A DNA stretch of 64,000 nucleotides from Bryoerythrophyllum caledonicum (GCA_963971425.1 OZ020519.1:12788028-12852027), one strand, 5' to 3'; positions 1 through 10,774 are shown, numbered from the stretch's first letter. Made by a program: numbers and translations. The notes: generated by a model not told the origin, from the sequence alone.

Positions 1-36
1 TTCCAATGGCAAAAGTTTGGATGAATCTCTTCTTAA

Positions 37-809
37 CCCTTTAGTGCCCATGAGACCCAAAATCGGACTCTGGAGGTGTTAAAACTCAATTTGCACAAAA
101 TCCATGTGAAATGTGAAGTTCAGATTTGCGTACACAGTATATGAACACTCTACAAAAATCAGATCATGATTTGGAGTTATCGAACTCATGGAAAATCTAG
201 GAACACAACACAAAATACTTCAAATACACTAAAATACACTGAATACCATGCCGCATACTATGTTGTATTTCATACACATGAAAAATGATTTTGGACTTAC
301 ATCTTGATTGAAATTTATCTTTAAGAGATTCTTGGTTGTTTTGTATTGTTGATCTCTCTCATCACATGTAAAACTTCTGTTATAATTTGTATAAGTTTGG
401 AACATTTTTGTATACAATCAAGTAGATAAAAGTAAAAAGATATTAAATAATCATGTATAAATGTTTTTGTCACATATGATATGTCAATGCCAAGCTATTA
501 ACCTAGTGCACATGTGAACCCCTTTTATTCAATGTACAAAAATTCTTGCAAGAATCTATTGATGGATAAAGTAGTATACCCTCCAAAGTCCACAATTTTC
601 ATTACCAATATGCAATATCTTTAAACACTATAATCTATTTCATCAACCGTTAGATGTAGTGCAAATTTTCCCCAAAGTTCAGGTCATGGTTTGAATTAAA
701 TTTTGTAAGGTTGGATATAAAAATATCGCATTCTATTTTCTGCCAAAGTTAGTTCAAAGGAAAAAATCAGCATGTTTCTTGGTTTTGGAGAAACATGACC
801 TGGGCGCTA
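37..809. mobile_element. TTAA-flanked MITE, family A copy 1 (piggyBac-like)
   Basis: Seen: the left end reads TTAA (33-36) followed by CCCTTTAGTGCCCA. The right end (near 798-809) carries the inverse of TTTAGCGCCCA but lacks the final GGG-TTAA, so it is slightly truncated. No coding capacity. It is collinear with 18355-20188 once two insertions are removed from that copy (about 773 versus about 775 bp). Known: TTAA targets and CCC-starting ends characterise the piggyBac superfamily. Assignment is by ends only; no transposase is seen. Confidence 0.6.
621..624. other. Empty TTAA target site (paralogous)
   Basis: Within family A copy 1 the sequence reads ATATCT-TTAA-ACACTATAATC. In the second copy the same position holds a complete 935-bp element flanked by TTAA on both sides (18941-19883). 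This is a natural before-and-after pair showing a four-base TTAA duplication. Confidence 0.75.
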
Positions 810-1171
810 AAACAATCACAAAACAATGTTTGATTACATACAAAGATGTTATTGATGTGATGAGAGGTCAACAATCACATAATAATGAAGAATCCTTAAG
901 ATACAAACCTCACTCAAAGTTTTAGACCATAATCACATTCCGTGAATATGAAATACCGAGTATGAATTTAATATTCATGACTAGTATTATTTTTGAAGGT
1001 ATTCATTGTATTTGAATATATTTTGATGTATTTTGGCTACATATTTTGAGATTTTCCAAGTTTAGTTCTAGAACACCAATTCACAATTTGAGTTTGGCAA
1101 AGTGTGAGTGCAATATGTATCCCAATCTAATTCTACAAGAATTTAATGCAAGTCGAGATTTGACAGACTTA
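810..1171. other. Intergenic, no feature recognised
   Basis: AT-rich sequence between two transposon remnants. I see no coding region, RNA gene or clear repeat here. Confidence 0.5.
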
Positions 1172-1283
1172 GAGCATCTCCAACGGGGCACGGGGTCCCG
1201 ACAAATGTGCCCGGTTATTGTTGAATTTTGTTCAGGTGCCTACACCGCAGGCGCCACCCCTATAACCTAGGCCGTCATGCTAG

Positions 1284-1766
1284 TGTTAGGGACATAGTCT
1301 CTAGAACCTCGTAGAAACAAGTTTCTAGAACCTTCTACAAGCATCTTTGGAACTTTCTGGAAGTACATTCGGAACGTTCTAGAAACAAGTCTCTAGAAGC
1401 TTCCTAGTCCCAGGGGTATATATAGGAGTCGAGGCTGAAGAGTTCTTCAGTCTTAACAATGCCCTTTTGTAAAGTTGTAGCTCACCTTTCTTGGTGTTGT
1501 TCATGTACTCATCTTGTTAATCCAAGTTCTTGATAGTTCTTGTCTTGAACTCTCTTCTAGCCTCACATCACTTGTTGGTCATTTCTGTGTTCTTGACAAC
1601 TGGCATGTCTCACGCCTCAAGACAACAAATTTTGAAAATTTGCAATCTCCACAAGAAAACATGTTGTGTTTGTCAGCCACTCTCTACCTGCCAAGTTTGG
1701 GAATACGGGAGTCGCGTCAGATTATTGTTGCCCGGCTTCCAGGTTGTGGTACATCATTTCTTCTAC
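1284..1766 (+). mobile_element. LTR-like sequence (solo or truncated LTR)
   Basis: It starts TGTTAGGGACATAG and contains a TATATATA box at 1417-1424, preceded by a dense cluster of heat-shock elements and followed by several hundred bases of non-coding sequence. GCTAG before it and GCTTG after a possible end at ...TTCTACA could be a diverged 5-bp duplication. The exact right end is uncertain: GTGGTACATCATT near 1746-1758 could instead be a decayed primer-binding site. No internal retrotransposon genes are attached. Confidence 0.4.
1323..1403 (+). promoter_or_regulatory. Cluster of heat-shock elements upstream of a TATA box
   Basis: Three exact three-module sites are present: TTCnnGAAnnTTC at 1323-1335, GAAnnTTCnnGAA at 1350-1362 and GAAnnTTCnnGAA at 1372-1384. 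A GAAnnTTC pair lies at 1396-1403. The TATA box is at 1417-1424. Such alternating 5-bp GAA/TTC units are the binding sites of heat-shock factors. The same arrangement drives heat-induced transcription of the Arabidopsis ONSEN copia element; activity here is inferred. Confidence 0.6.
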
Positions 1767-1974
1767 AGCTTGCCAACTTTCCCCGCCCCTGATGCAGATC
1801 TACCAATCTGCCATGGAGACTTTTCCGTCAGGGGTGGAGATGCTCTCAGCAACTGAAACATGGTGCGTGAAAGAAAAACAAACAAGTCTCATGAGAAACA
1901 CGTCATGTTTTCAGAATAGGCTTGAAGTTGCATTTGTTGTGGTTACTCCATTTTGCAATAAAATATTGGTTTAA

Positions 1975-2360
1975 CCCCTAGAGGACCAAGTGTCCAAAAA
2001 TGGCAATTTGAAGGTTTGGTCAGGTTTCGATGATGTCAATTTCTAACATTCCTCTTTTAATTTTTTACTGTAGAAGGGCATTTAAAACCTTAGTGAAAGA
2101 ACATTTTTTTTTCAAATCCAACATTTAATGAAAATGATATAGGGTTTTCAACTTTTTTGGGGGGAAGAGCGGGCATGTTGGGCACCTCCCGAACTTTTGC
2201 TGGGACACTCTATTGAATGTGAGATTTTCAATACCGGTCTTAATTGAGATCCTACCGTTAAAAGTGAAAGTAAAAGTTTTTGGTTTCATCCTTTCTCATG
2301 GCACTAAAACAAGCAGTTTTGAAGTGTTTTTGGTGTGGAATTGTCAAAGAAATTTAGGGG
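1975..2360. mobile_element. TTAA-flanked MITE, family B, short and chimeric
   Basis: TTAA at 1971-1974 and 2361-2364 flank a 386-bp element. The left end (CCCCTAGAGGACCA) resembles the ends of the 53974 element, while the right end is the inverse of CCCCTAAATTTC, as in the 18945 element. It is therefore a deletion or recombinant form. The right flank matches the flank of the 18945 element, so this stretch also contains a scrap of family A. Confidence 0.55.
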
Positions 2361-2697
2361 TTAAACACTATAATCTATTCCATGAATTGTTCTACCATAC
2401 TACTAAACCTATGTCTGGTGGGCATTGATTTAGTGGTGGAACGAACAGATACTTTATTCACTCCGGCCCCTACAATGAGGACTGGAGTTATTATTATTAG
2501 TAGTAGTATTATTATTACGATACCATGATTCGGGAGAGTAGGTACACATCGAATGTCGACTGTTGTGCGCAATTCTGCCCTCATTCCTTCTTGCCTAACA
2601 CGTTCCGGTACTCTGATGCTAAATTCTAGACTCCACGTTCACTCGAATATGCACGTTGCTGCCAAGTGCCAAGCTATCACCCTATGTTCATTTTTAA
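2361..2697 (+). repeat. Family A scrap, SINE tail and TTATTA microsatellite
   Basis: 2361-2395 copies the A-element flank seen at 19880. 2396-2480 matches the SINE tail motif (TAGTGGTGGAACGAACAGA, then CACTCCGG) found at 3690, 10066 and 19910. A short TTATTA/TAGTAG microsatellite follows near 2487-2520. The rest to 2697 shows nothing recognisable. Confidence 0.5.
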
Positions 2698-4095
2698 CCC
2701 CTACATTTCTATGACAAGTTCACACTGGTCGTTTTCGTGCAATGAGTAAGGAAGAAACAAAATGCTTTTATTTCTAGATTTTACATGTAGGATCTCAATT
2801 AAGACTTTCTAAGTAACATACTCACAAAATCTCGTAAAATTTGACCATGAGGGTTGAAAGATTATAATGTTTGATTTCACTTGCTATCCAGTTTTTGCAC
2901 TAAACAAGGTCTAAATTTTTTTACATTGATGTTAAGCATGATATTAGTTCCTTGTACATTGTTTTTAGAGGTAGAGGAAGGGTGTAGCATATTTTTTTTT
3001 AAATTGTGCAAGGAGTGGAGGTTCAAAAACTGTCAGTTCACATTATTTTTTTGAGAACTTCATATGTTCTAGAATGAGAATTGGAAAGTTTAGTATGAAG
3101 GTCTTACACCACGTAATGTTGTGGGAGAAATAAAAAGTGGAAATATGAAGAACTCTAAGTTTTATGTGGAAAGGAAGATTATTTTTTGGGTACCTTGCCC
3201 GACAATGTGCAACAATGCGTGAAAATGTTTGACTTGGAGTAATATGCTATCTTCATTGTCCTCCTCCACAAAAGAAGAATAGAAAACCATCAACCACTAC
3301 CCGAAACATTAGACCCCCCATAGTCAAAACCTTAAAGAATAAAATAAAATAAAATAAAAAATTATTTAATATTAGCAACGGGTGTAAAGTCTCTTGTCTC
3401 GCACGGTGGGCTGTTGGTTGGCACAACCCATTTCCTGCCTGCAATCGCTCACTTAGCAGTACCAAGCCACTTCATCCCCCACATCCGCTCAAACGAGTCC
3501 ATCAGGGTTCAAACCCGGACGAGTTCTATGAGACAAACGCTCACCACCAACCAACAATGAGCTCGTGGCTTGGTGTCCAAACTCACATTAAAATGAATCT
3601 TAAAAAGCTAACCATTATTGTTTCTTGTTACTGGTTACTTGTGACTAAAGTGTCTACTCTCGAAAGGGGGGAGTAGATCTTTACTTCCATACCTTTGTCC
3701 AGTGGGCATTGGATTGGGGGTGGATCGAACAGACACTTAATTCACGTCGGTCTCCTCCGGAGACCGAAGTTTTTCTCTTTCTGCTATCTTCATTGAAGAC
3801 AAGAGAATTTTTTGTCAGTATGAAAGGATATAGTATTGTTTGCTAGTATGGAAAATCTCACATTCAAAAGAGCGGCGTGGCAAAAGTTTTTGAAGTTGCC
3901 CGACGTGCCCGCTCTCCCCATTTGAACTTCAAACCCTATAACTTTTTCATGAAATGTCCGATTTAAGAAAAAATTGAACTCACACAAAGCTTTTAGTAGT
4001 GTCCATGTACAGTAAAAAAATTCAAAGGAAAAGGTTGTGAATTGACACCATAGGAACCTGCCCAAAGCTTCAAGGGACTCTTGGAAATCTTGGGG
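2698..4095 (-). mobile_element. TTAA-flanked MITE, family B, reverse orientation, with nested insertion
   Basis: TTAA at 2694-2697 precedes CCCCTACATTTC; the other end is the inverse of CCCCAAGATTTCC followed by TTAA at 4096-4099. Internal blocks (a run near 2860 about a gene-free motif TTGAAAGATTATAATG, and a block near 3830-4080) occur inverted relative to the 18945 copy. Removing the 523-bp insertion at 3259-3781 brings its length near the 926-935 bp of the full copies. No ORF of note. Confidence 0.6.
3259..3781 (+). mobile_element. SINE-like retroposon with 14-bp target duplication
   Basis: The insertion is flanked by TGCTATCTTCATTG at 3245-3258 and again at 3782-3795, an exact 14-bp duplication typical of LINE-mobilised elements. 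Inside is a Pol III B-box-like GGGTTCAAACCC near 3507. The tail (GGGGGAGTAG, then CAGTGGGCATTGG, then CACGTCGGTCTCCTCCGGAG) matches the tail of the SINE at 9676-10135. It sits inside a family B MITE, so it is younger than that element. Confidence 0.6.
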
Positions 4096-4445
4096 TTAAA
4101 CCTCCGAATCTAGGAGAATGCCACTGTTAAGCTCCGTTTCAATCACCTCTAAATTCATTTTTGAACCTTGGACCATGAGAAGAATGTCACTTTCAAGCTC
4201 GTTTCCGCCAACCCTAGTTTCATATTTAAACTTCTGACAACAATGGAAGCGGTGATATTTTACTTTCTTTAATGGTTTCCCCTTTTTCCCCAGAGAAACG
4301 TAATATTAGATGACAAGTAGAGAGTTAGAAATAGTCCGTGGTAACACTACTTTATTTTAATTTATTATGTGGGTCTCTTCAGTCGGTACAACTGTTACAG
4401 GCTCAAAACCTTGCAATAAATTGCTTGTGTCAAAAAAAAAAAAAA
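4096..4445 (+). repeat. Direct repeat, copy 1 of a flank duplication
   Basis: This block begins at the TTAA right of a family B MITE and matches 6081-6425, which begins at the TTAA right of another family B copy. Shared landmarks include CCTCCGAATCTAGGAG, CAACAATGGAAGC and GTCGGTACAACTGTTAC. A poly-A run lies at about 4432-4454. The shared flank means these two B copies arose by duplication of a larger segment, not by two transpositions. Confidence 0.6.
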
Positions 4446-4549
4446 AAAAAAAAAACCTTGCAATAAAGGAGCCTGCTAATGGAGGCTCAAAAATCATGTG
4501 CTCACCACCCAATTTACCCTTTAACTATTATCCATGAAGATTGCCCATA

Positions 4550-5169
4550 CTACACCGTTCACTGAATATAGTGTGGAGGTATAGGTAATGTGGATGAAAA
4601 TTGAGGTGGACCACATCAATTCTAGTTTTGGATGAAAATTGATGTGGACCACATCAATTTTGGTTATTAATATAGTATTAATATGTTATTATTGTATATA
4701 ATATTAATATTATAATATATGTAATTATGTTATTCATATATGTTATTATATTATTATTATTATATTATTATGTTATTGTGTTATATTATTATGTTAATAT
4801 TATATTCTGTTATATTATATTATAATATTATGTTTATATTATTATGTTATAAAATAATATTATTATGTTATTATATTATTATGTTATATCATTTTATTAT
4901 GTTATTATATTATTATGTTAATATTTTATTATGTTATTATGTTATTATTATGTTATTTTATTATAATTTTGGTTTTAGGGTACAACTTGTAAAAACTTAT
5001 CCACATCAATTCCCGTGTCTTTTATTTTGAAACAAGCCACACTATTTCTAATGGACATGATTTGATGTGGATGGAAAATTGAAGTGGACCACTTTAATTT
5101 GCGTTTAATGAAATTAGTGTAGGAAATTTCAAATAGTCTAGTCTACACTATATTCAGGGAACGGTGTAG
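4550..5169. mobile_element. Mariner-like MITE with TTATTA-rich core
   Basis: 25-bp inverted ends with one mismatch: CACCGTTCACTGAATATAG from 4553 and its inverse ending at 5166, both next to TA. Inside, a second inverted block (GTGGACCAC, ATCAATT/AATT) continues the symmetry. The centre (about 4660-4970) is almost pure A/T made of TTATTA-like units. A TA duplication with long inverted ends fits a Tc1/mariner non-autonomous element. The ORF through the core is low-complexity chance. Confidence 0.6.
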
Positions 5170-5179
5170 AACCCTCGGC

Positions 5180-6080
5180 AACTCTTGGAGGTTTGGGCGG
5201 TTAATTAAGATCAATACTTTTTTGAAACTTTTACTGTAGATGGACATTACCAAAAGTTTTGTCCTATCAACTTTTCCCTAAATTGGACATTCAATGCAAA
5301 AGTTATGCGATCTTGAAGCAAAACTTTGCGAGAGCGGGCACATCGGGCAACTCCAAAAACTTTTGTTAGGACACTCTATTGGAAGTGAGATTTTCAACTT
5401 CTAGCAAATAATATTATTTCCTTCCATATTGTCAGAAAAAAGTCCTTGTCTTTAGTGAAAAATAGCATGCTAATCCAAGTCAAAAAATTTCAAACATTAT
5501 CACACATTGTCGGGCAAGCTACCAAAAAACTTCTTCTTTTCTACACAAAAACTAGAGATCTTGATGTTTTTTACTTTTTACTTTTAAGACTATAAGATGT
5601 GGTATAAGCTTTCTTAGTAACGGTTTGGATTATCATTCTAAAATTTATTGAGCTCACAAAAAAATAAAACATGAATTGGGAATTTTTGAGCCTCTACTCC
5701 TTGCACAATTATTTTAAACATGCTACACCCCTTTTCTACTTCTAAAAGTTGGTGTGCAAGGAACTAATACCATGCTTAACATGATGATAAAAAAATCAGA
5801 CCTTGTGTAGAGCAAACACTTGGCACAAAGTGAAGTCAAAGTCAATTGATCGACTAAACGTAGGGAAGAAAATGAATTGTTTTGTCTACTTCAAAGACTA
5901 TAACTTTCAATTCGTGCGGTCAAAGTGTATGAAATTTGTGAGTATGCTACTTAATAAGTCTTTATAAAGATCCTATGGTTTGAAATAGAAGTAATTTTTT
6001 TGTTTGCTTCCTTCCTCATTGCACTTAAATCAGCAGTTTTGAAGTGTTTTTGGTGGGAATCTGTCATAGAAATTTAGGGG
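5180..6080. mobile_element. TTAA-flanked MITE, family B, left end lost
   Basis: The right end is the inverse of CCCCTAAATTTC followed by TTAA (6081-6084). The left end is broken: it starts near AACTCTTGGAGG immediately beside the 4550-5169 MITE. The internal order matches the 18945-19879 copy. No coding capacity. Confidence 0.55.
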
Positions 6081-6425
6081 TTAAACCTCCGAATCTAGGA
6101 GAATAACACTGTGAAGCTCCGTTTCAATCACCTCTAAATTCATTTTTTAACCCTCCACCATTAGAAGAATGCCACTGTCAAGGTCGTTTCCGTCAACTGT
6201 AGATTTATATTTAAACTTCTGACAACAATGGAAGCAGTGACATTCGATTTTCGATTATGGTTTCCCCCTTTTTTTCCGCAGAGGAATGTAGTATTAGTTG
6301 ACACGTAGAGAGTTAGAAATAGTCCGTGGTAACACTACCTTATTTTTATTTATAATGTGGGTCTCTTTAGTCGGTACAACTGTTACTGGCTCAAAACCTT
6401 GCGATGAACGAGCCTGCTGAACAGT
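6081..6425 (+). repeat. Direct repeat, copy 2 of a flank duplication
   Basis: Second copy of the block at 4096-4445, with the same order of landmarks and several substitutions. Right of it, 6426-6948 shows A/T runs and no gene; part of it (about 6770-6835) repeats the sequence left of the 4550 MITE and so shows that site without the insertion. Confidence 0.55.
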
Positions 6426-6948
6426 CTGCTTATTGATCTCTTTGTTTTTAAAAAAAAAAAATTTAAGCAAAACAAAAAGTTTGATTGCAAAAAGTCACAT
6501 AGATCTCTTTGTTTCATGTAGACGGATGTCACAGAGGGCGGGCCAGGGGTAGGCCACTTTTTCTGGTTTTTAAAAATAAAATTTGGGGGTCCATGAGCTT
6601 TTTTGGGGTTTTTTTTGCCAAATTTGATGCTTGCGGCTCCAAGTTACCCTGGTAGAACCTACATTGGTTTACATAGGGCCCCCTTCCAACAGAAAAATAG
6701 GGGCTAGGTTTTGTACACACCCTCCTTCCCTTACCATCTGTTTATATGGTTTAAAGAGATCCTTTGCTTATGGAGGCTCAAAAGTCATGTGCTCATCACC
6801 CAATTTACCCTTTAACTTCTATCCTCATCAAGATTTCTCGTTCTAGTGCATAAAGCGGGAGAGAAATATGAAGTTTAGAATTGCATTGTAGAAGGCCAAT
6901 GGTCAAGACAAGTGCCCATCTCCACCATACTGTAAAGCAACCCTTTGC

Positions 6949-7513
6949 GGGTTTCACACATAGACCATGGTACCAAGGTACCAAAGGACCAAATTACGCA
7001 GAGGTGTTGAGTTTTGGAGTTGAAAAAAATATTAAAATATGTAATTTGTGGAGTTTGGGACCTTGTAGTGTGAAAGCCCAAGGTACCAAGTTGAGAGGCC
7101 GTGACCCATACCATTTGGCTAATCCCAAGTCAATTTCTACTTCTTAACTCCTAAATTACCAAGAGTCCCCTCGGGGGACTCTTGAAGGTTTAGGCAAGTT
7201 CCTCTTGTGTCAATTTCTAACATTATTTTTAAATATTTCTAATGTAGGTGGACATTACTAAAAGCGTTGTCTAAATAAATGTTTGGCACCTCGGCAAGAG
7301 TTTGGTCATGACAAGAATAGATACCCAAACCCCTGGCGCCAAAACCTCCAAAAGTTGTTGCCATGTAGGCATTTTAGACCCCCTCAGGCTCTTAATCCTT
7401 GGTCCAAATGTGAAACCCCAACATCCCAACCAACATTGATTTTGAGGCTTTAGACCAATCAAATTGCTAGTAGCACTTGGTACCTTGGTGCCATGGTCCA
7501 TGTGTGAAAACCC
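6949..7513. repeat. Inverted repeat pair, possible small transposon ends
   Basis: Positions 6949-6982 (GGGTTTCACACATAGACCAT...) are the near-perfect inverse of 7479-7513, about 34 bp each. Related short motifs (GTGTGAAAGCCCAAGGTACC near 7068, ATGTGAAACCCC near 7402) lie between. A family B left end (TTAA at 7144-7147, then CTCCTAAATTACC) is embedded at 7148. Superfamily unknown. Confidence 0.45.
7148..7280 (+). mobile_element. Family B MITE, left-end fragment
   Basis: TTAA (7144-7147) is followed by a diverged family B end (CTCCTAAATTACC), then CCAAGAGTCCCCTCGGG and the internal GTAGGTGGACATTAC block. The match to the 18945 copy stops near 7280, so this copy is cut short or interrupted. Confidence 0.5.
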
Positions 7514-7813
7514 CCTTAGTTTTAATTTCCAACCATAGGATTCCAATTTACACTATCTTGAAAGGAACATGCCTTACAACATTCATAAATTTTAACTATG
7601 AAAATTGGAAGATCATAGATGTTCAAAGGGGTTTTTTTTTTCTTTCAAATAGTCTTTTTGGTGTGAAGAGTTAACAAAATTTGACTATGCTCGGTGTTGA
7701 TTTTCCATACTATTGCTACACAAGGTCTAAGTTTATTACCAATATGGTATATGTATCATTAGTTCCTTGTTTGCTAGTCTTCATTAAGTTGAAGAAACCT
7801 GTGATAATTTAAC

Positions 7814-8840
7814 TCCTAAATCTCTTTGCCAATTCCACATAAAAAACACATCAAAACTGTTGATTTTAGTGTAATGAGTAAGGAAGAAAAGAAACTTTTA
7901 TTTCCGGTTTTATCATAAAGTACCAGTTAAGACGCGTCAAGTAATTTACTCACAAAATTTCATAAACTTTGACCGCATGGATTGAAAGATTATAGTGTTT
8001 GAAGTATAGAAAACCATTCATACTCTTCCCTATGTTGAGAGGTTCAACAGACTCTCACTTCACTTGGTGTTCAATATTTTTACTACAAAAGGTCTGAATT
8101 TATACCATCATGTTGATCAAGGCTTTTTTTTGGAATTTTTTTGAAAAACAAGCATTGTTGTTGAATGTGGGTTTGGTAAAAAGTTAGAGGGAAGTTCTGT
8201 TAGTGGCTACAAGGAAATCTGGCGAACAAAAAGAAACCCTTTGATGTTGATCATGATATTAGTTCCTTGTACACTGATTTTTAGAGGTAGAAAAAGGGGT
8301 GTAACATATTCAAAATGATCTTGCAAGGAGTGGAGGTTCAAAAATTGCCAATTCACATTTTATTTTTTGTGAACTTGATATGTTTTAGAATGATAATTCA
8401 AATGGCCAAAAGAAAGGTTTACACCACATCTTGCAGTAGAAAAGAAAGTAAAAAAATGAGGATCTCTACGTTTTATGTAGAGAAAAGAAGTTTTTTTGGT
8501 ACCTTGCCCAACAATGTGTGAATACATTTGACTTGGGTTAAAATGCTATTTTCCACTAAAGACAAGAATCTTTTATTGACAATACAAAAGGAAGTTATAT
8601 CACTTGCTAGTATTGAGAATCTCACATTCAATAGAGTGTTGTAGCAAAAGTTTTTGGAGTTGCCCGACACTCAACAATTTGTTTTTTAAGATGGTATACA
8701 TTTCTTTCCATAGGTCCATTGAAAATAAAAATTATATTCCCATGTACCTCTTGGCTTCTTACATCCATGTACAAAATTTCAAGAACTATAATTATAAATT
8801 GCAACCATGTTAACTTGCCTAAGATTTGCAAAAGCCCACC
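7814..8840 (-). mobile_element. TTAA-flanked MITE, family B, reverse, one end lost
   Basis: TTAA (7810-7813) is followed by CTCCTAAATCTCTTTG, the inverse type of end. Internal blocks up to about 8840 match family B in reverse (for instance the TAGCAAAAGTTTTTGGAGTTGCCCGA block near 8642). The expected far end with CCCC-TTAA is missing. Between 8100 and 8280 a further insertion disturbs the order. Confidence 0.5.
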
Positions 8841-9675
8841 TCAAGACTGTTGTCAATTATGAGTTATACATTCATTGGCCAATGAATAAGCAATGTAACA
8901 ATAACCGACATTTGTTCTCAGAACTCTAGGAAGAGCATAGACATTTGTGGTTTTAGATCATTGAGTGGTATTGGGTCATCCTACCTTACACAACAAGTGA
9001 CAAAAAGGGCGGGATATCACTTGCCTTCCACTTGGTTTGGAGAAGAAGTTAAACCTTTGTCAAGTGGCATCGCTATAGGGCCTCTTTACGTTGCAAATCC
9101 AAAGGCAAGAAATCGCAAGTTGAAGCATTCTTGAATGTTGTGATTGGTCAAAGTTGAGAAGTCCCTCAAATTTGGCTGTAAGCTGAAAAAACCAGATTGA
9201 AAGGAGGAAGGATGAGAAAATGATGTGGCGAGCACTTTTTTCTTACATGGCAAAAAAGTGCCTTGATTTTGTGTCCTCCGGAATTTCTGTCTGACCCACC
9301 TCTTTGAGGTGGACCTGACGGAGAATGCAAAAAGCCGTTCTGAAATAGCTATGAAATTTTTTTTAATTAAAAATAAAAAATAAAAAATAAAAAATAAAAA
9401 AAAATATAAAAAAATATAAATATATATAAATAAATTAAAATATAAATAAATAAATATATATATATATAAATAAATAAATAAATATATATATATATATTTA
9501 AGCTGTAAAGATACGGGCTGCCATATTTAAATTTATTTAAAAAAAATGATTTGGTCCACTTGATGGCCTCTCCTCACTCTATATTACTTCCGAAGGCCAT
9601 CCTTTGAATTTGAAGCGAGGGACCTTCACCATGCTTTTGGAATTTTGGCCTCTGACCTTGGTTTGCAACATGAAA
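8841..9675. other. Intergenic with A/T low-complexity tract
   Basis: No gene seen. 9358-9520 is a low-complexity run of TAAA, TATAAA and TATATA units. The flanking sequence shows no repeat family I can name. Confidence 0.6.
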
Positions 9676-10135
9676 GGCACCACGGCCTTGGTGTAATGGT
9701 TTGGGTCATGGCACACCGATGAGGTGGTTGTGAGTTCAAGTCTATTGCTGGCGAGGTGCCTACCACCATAGTCCACCAAATTAGGGTGGGGTCCCAAGGC
9801 CTCGATGTATGGGGACCCTCAAAGCCCTTGTTGGTTGTCTCTAAGGCAATTAGTGTAGGGAATCACTTAGAGTAGAAAAGTGTTTACCCTCAAGAGGGAG
9901 GAGTAGTTCTATTACACTAGCTTATGTCCCGTAGCCATATGCGTGAAAAGAATGAACAAACACTATATTCACGCCGAGACCGGAGTTGTTCTTCTTCTTG
10001 CCTAGTGAAAAGAATGAACAAACACTATATTCATGCCGAGACCGGAGTTGTTCTTCTTGCCTAGTGGTGGAACGAAAAGACACTTCATTCACACCGGTCG
10101 CCTTCGGGAGACCGGAGTGCTTGTGCTTCTTCTTT
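9676..10135 (+). mobile_element. tRNA-derived SINE with triplicated tail
   Basis: A Pol III A-box-like stretch (TTGGTGTAATGG, about 9686) is followed about 45 bp later by a B-box-like GTGAGTTCAAGTC (about 9728). That spacing is the internal promoter layout of tRNA-derived SINEs. The tail motif (GAACAAACACTATATTCACG, then CCGAGACCGGAG) is repeated three times between about 9950 and 10130 with a period near 60 bp. The same tail occurs at 2396, 3690 and 19910. It ends about 640 bp upstream of the glycosyltransferase gene. Confidence 0.6.
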
Positions 10136-10774
10136 TTCTAGAGAAGGAGCCAAAAAATCCGCGATGCAAGACGTGAGCAGGAGTGGGACCACTTGGCTGA
10201 TGAGCGCGCTGGAAACGGCGTCCGCCTCGGTCGCGTGAGAGCCTTATATATCGCCTGCCTTGGCGTCTTGTTGATGCACTCGTGCCCGCCGTGGCGCATT
10301 AACTCTGCCTTCAGTAACTTACTTTTCACAATTGGAGCTGTCAACTGACGTACTTTCTTCGACTACTTTGGAACGTGCTTTATTATCAGATCCGTGGTCT
10401 CGCTACTTGATCATCTGCTCCCTGCACCGTCTCGACATATGGCTCTCGCCTCCTCATTGCCTAGCAGTTCCGGACTTCGTACTAGTTCCTGTACGCTTCT
10501 GGTGCGGCATTGACAGGAACTGCTGGGGATACAAGGACTGAGTACGTGAGGTTCGGTACAGTAGCTCCATCGGTTGACTTATATTGATCAGTGGTCGTAG
10601 TTGAATCTGGTTCAGATCTGGTCTGCAGCAATTGTTATTGCTGGAAGTGTGGGTTGGTTTCAGTGACGATGGAATGAGGTTTCTGCCAATGCGGGTGTTG
10701 GACCGGTGACTACAGCGCTTTGGGAGGAGCGAGAGGGTGTGAATCTGGTGTTTTTCGGTTTCTGCAGTTCAAGT
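10136..10774 (+). promoter_or_regulatory. Upstream region of the glycosyltransferase gene
   Basis: Base composition rises sharply from here. A TATATA at 10245-10250 is a plausible TATA box, which would give a long leader of roughly 500 bases. TTTCTGCAG just before 10770 could be a 3' splice site of a leader intron. Both are suggestions only. Confidence 0.3.

Larger units (their letters stand above)
1172..1845. mobile_element. PIF/Harbinger-like MITE remnant, interrupted
   Basis: Left end GAGCATCTCCAACGGGG is preceded by TTA (1169-1171). The right end is the inverse of GAGCATCTCCACCCC and is followed by TCA. The same ends bound the cleaner element at 51736-52127, which has a TAA duplication. 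The interior is taken up by an LTR-like sequence that probably inserted into it. Three-base TWA duplications are typical of PIF/Harbinger; here the duplication is imperfect. Confidence 0.5.

Noticed and set aside
1514-1974. Overlapping ORFs of 92-108 codons after the heat-shock-element cluster
   Set aside because: Three frames are open at once, none has a recognisable domain, and the sequence looks like the R-U5 part of an LTR.
4740-5030. 96-codon ORF of Tyr, Ile, Leu and Met
   Set aside because: Translation of a TTATTA-type low-complexity run inside a MITE.
10706-10774. Upstream start at GTG 10706
   Set aside because: A nuclear plant gene needs ATG; the first in-frame ATG is at 10775. The extra codons are probably leader.
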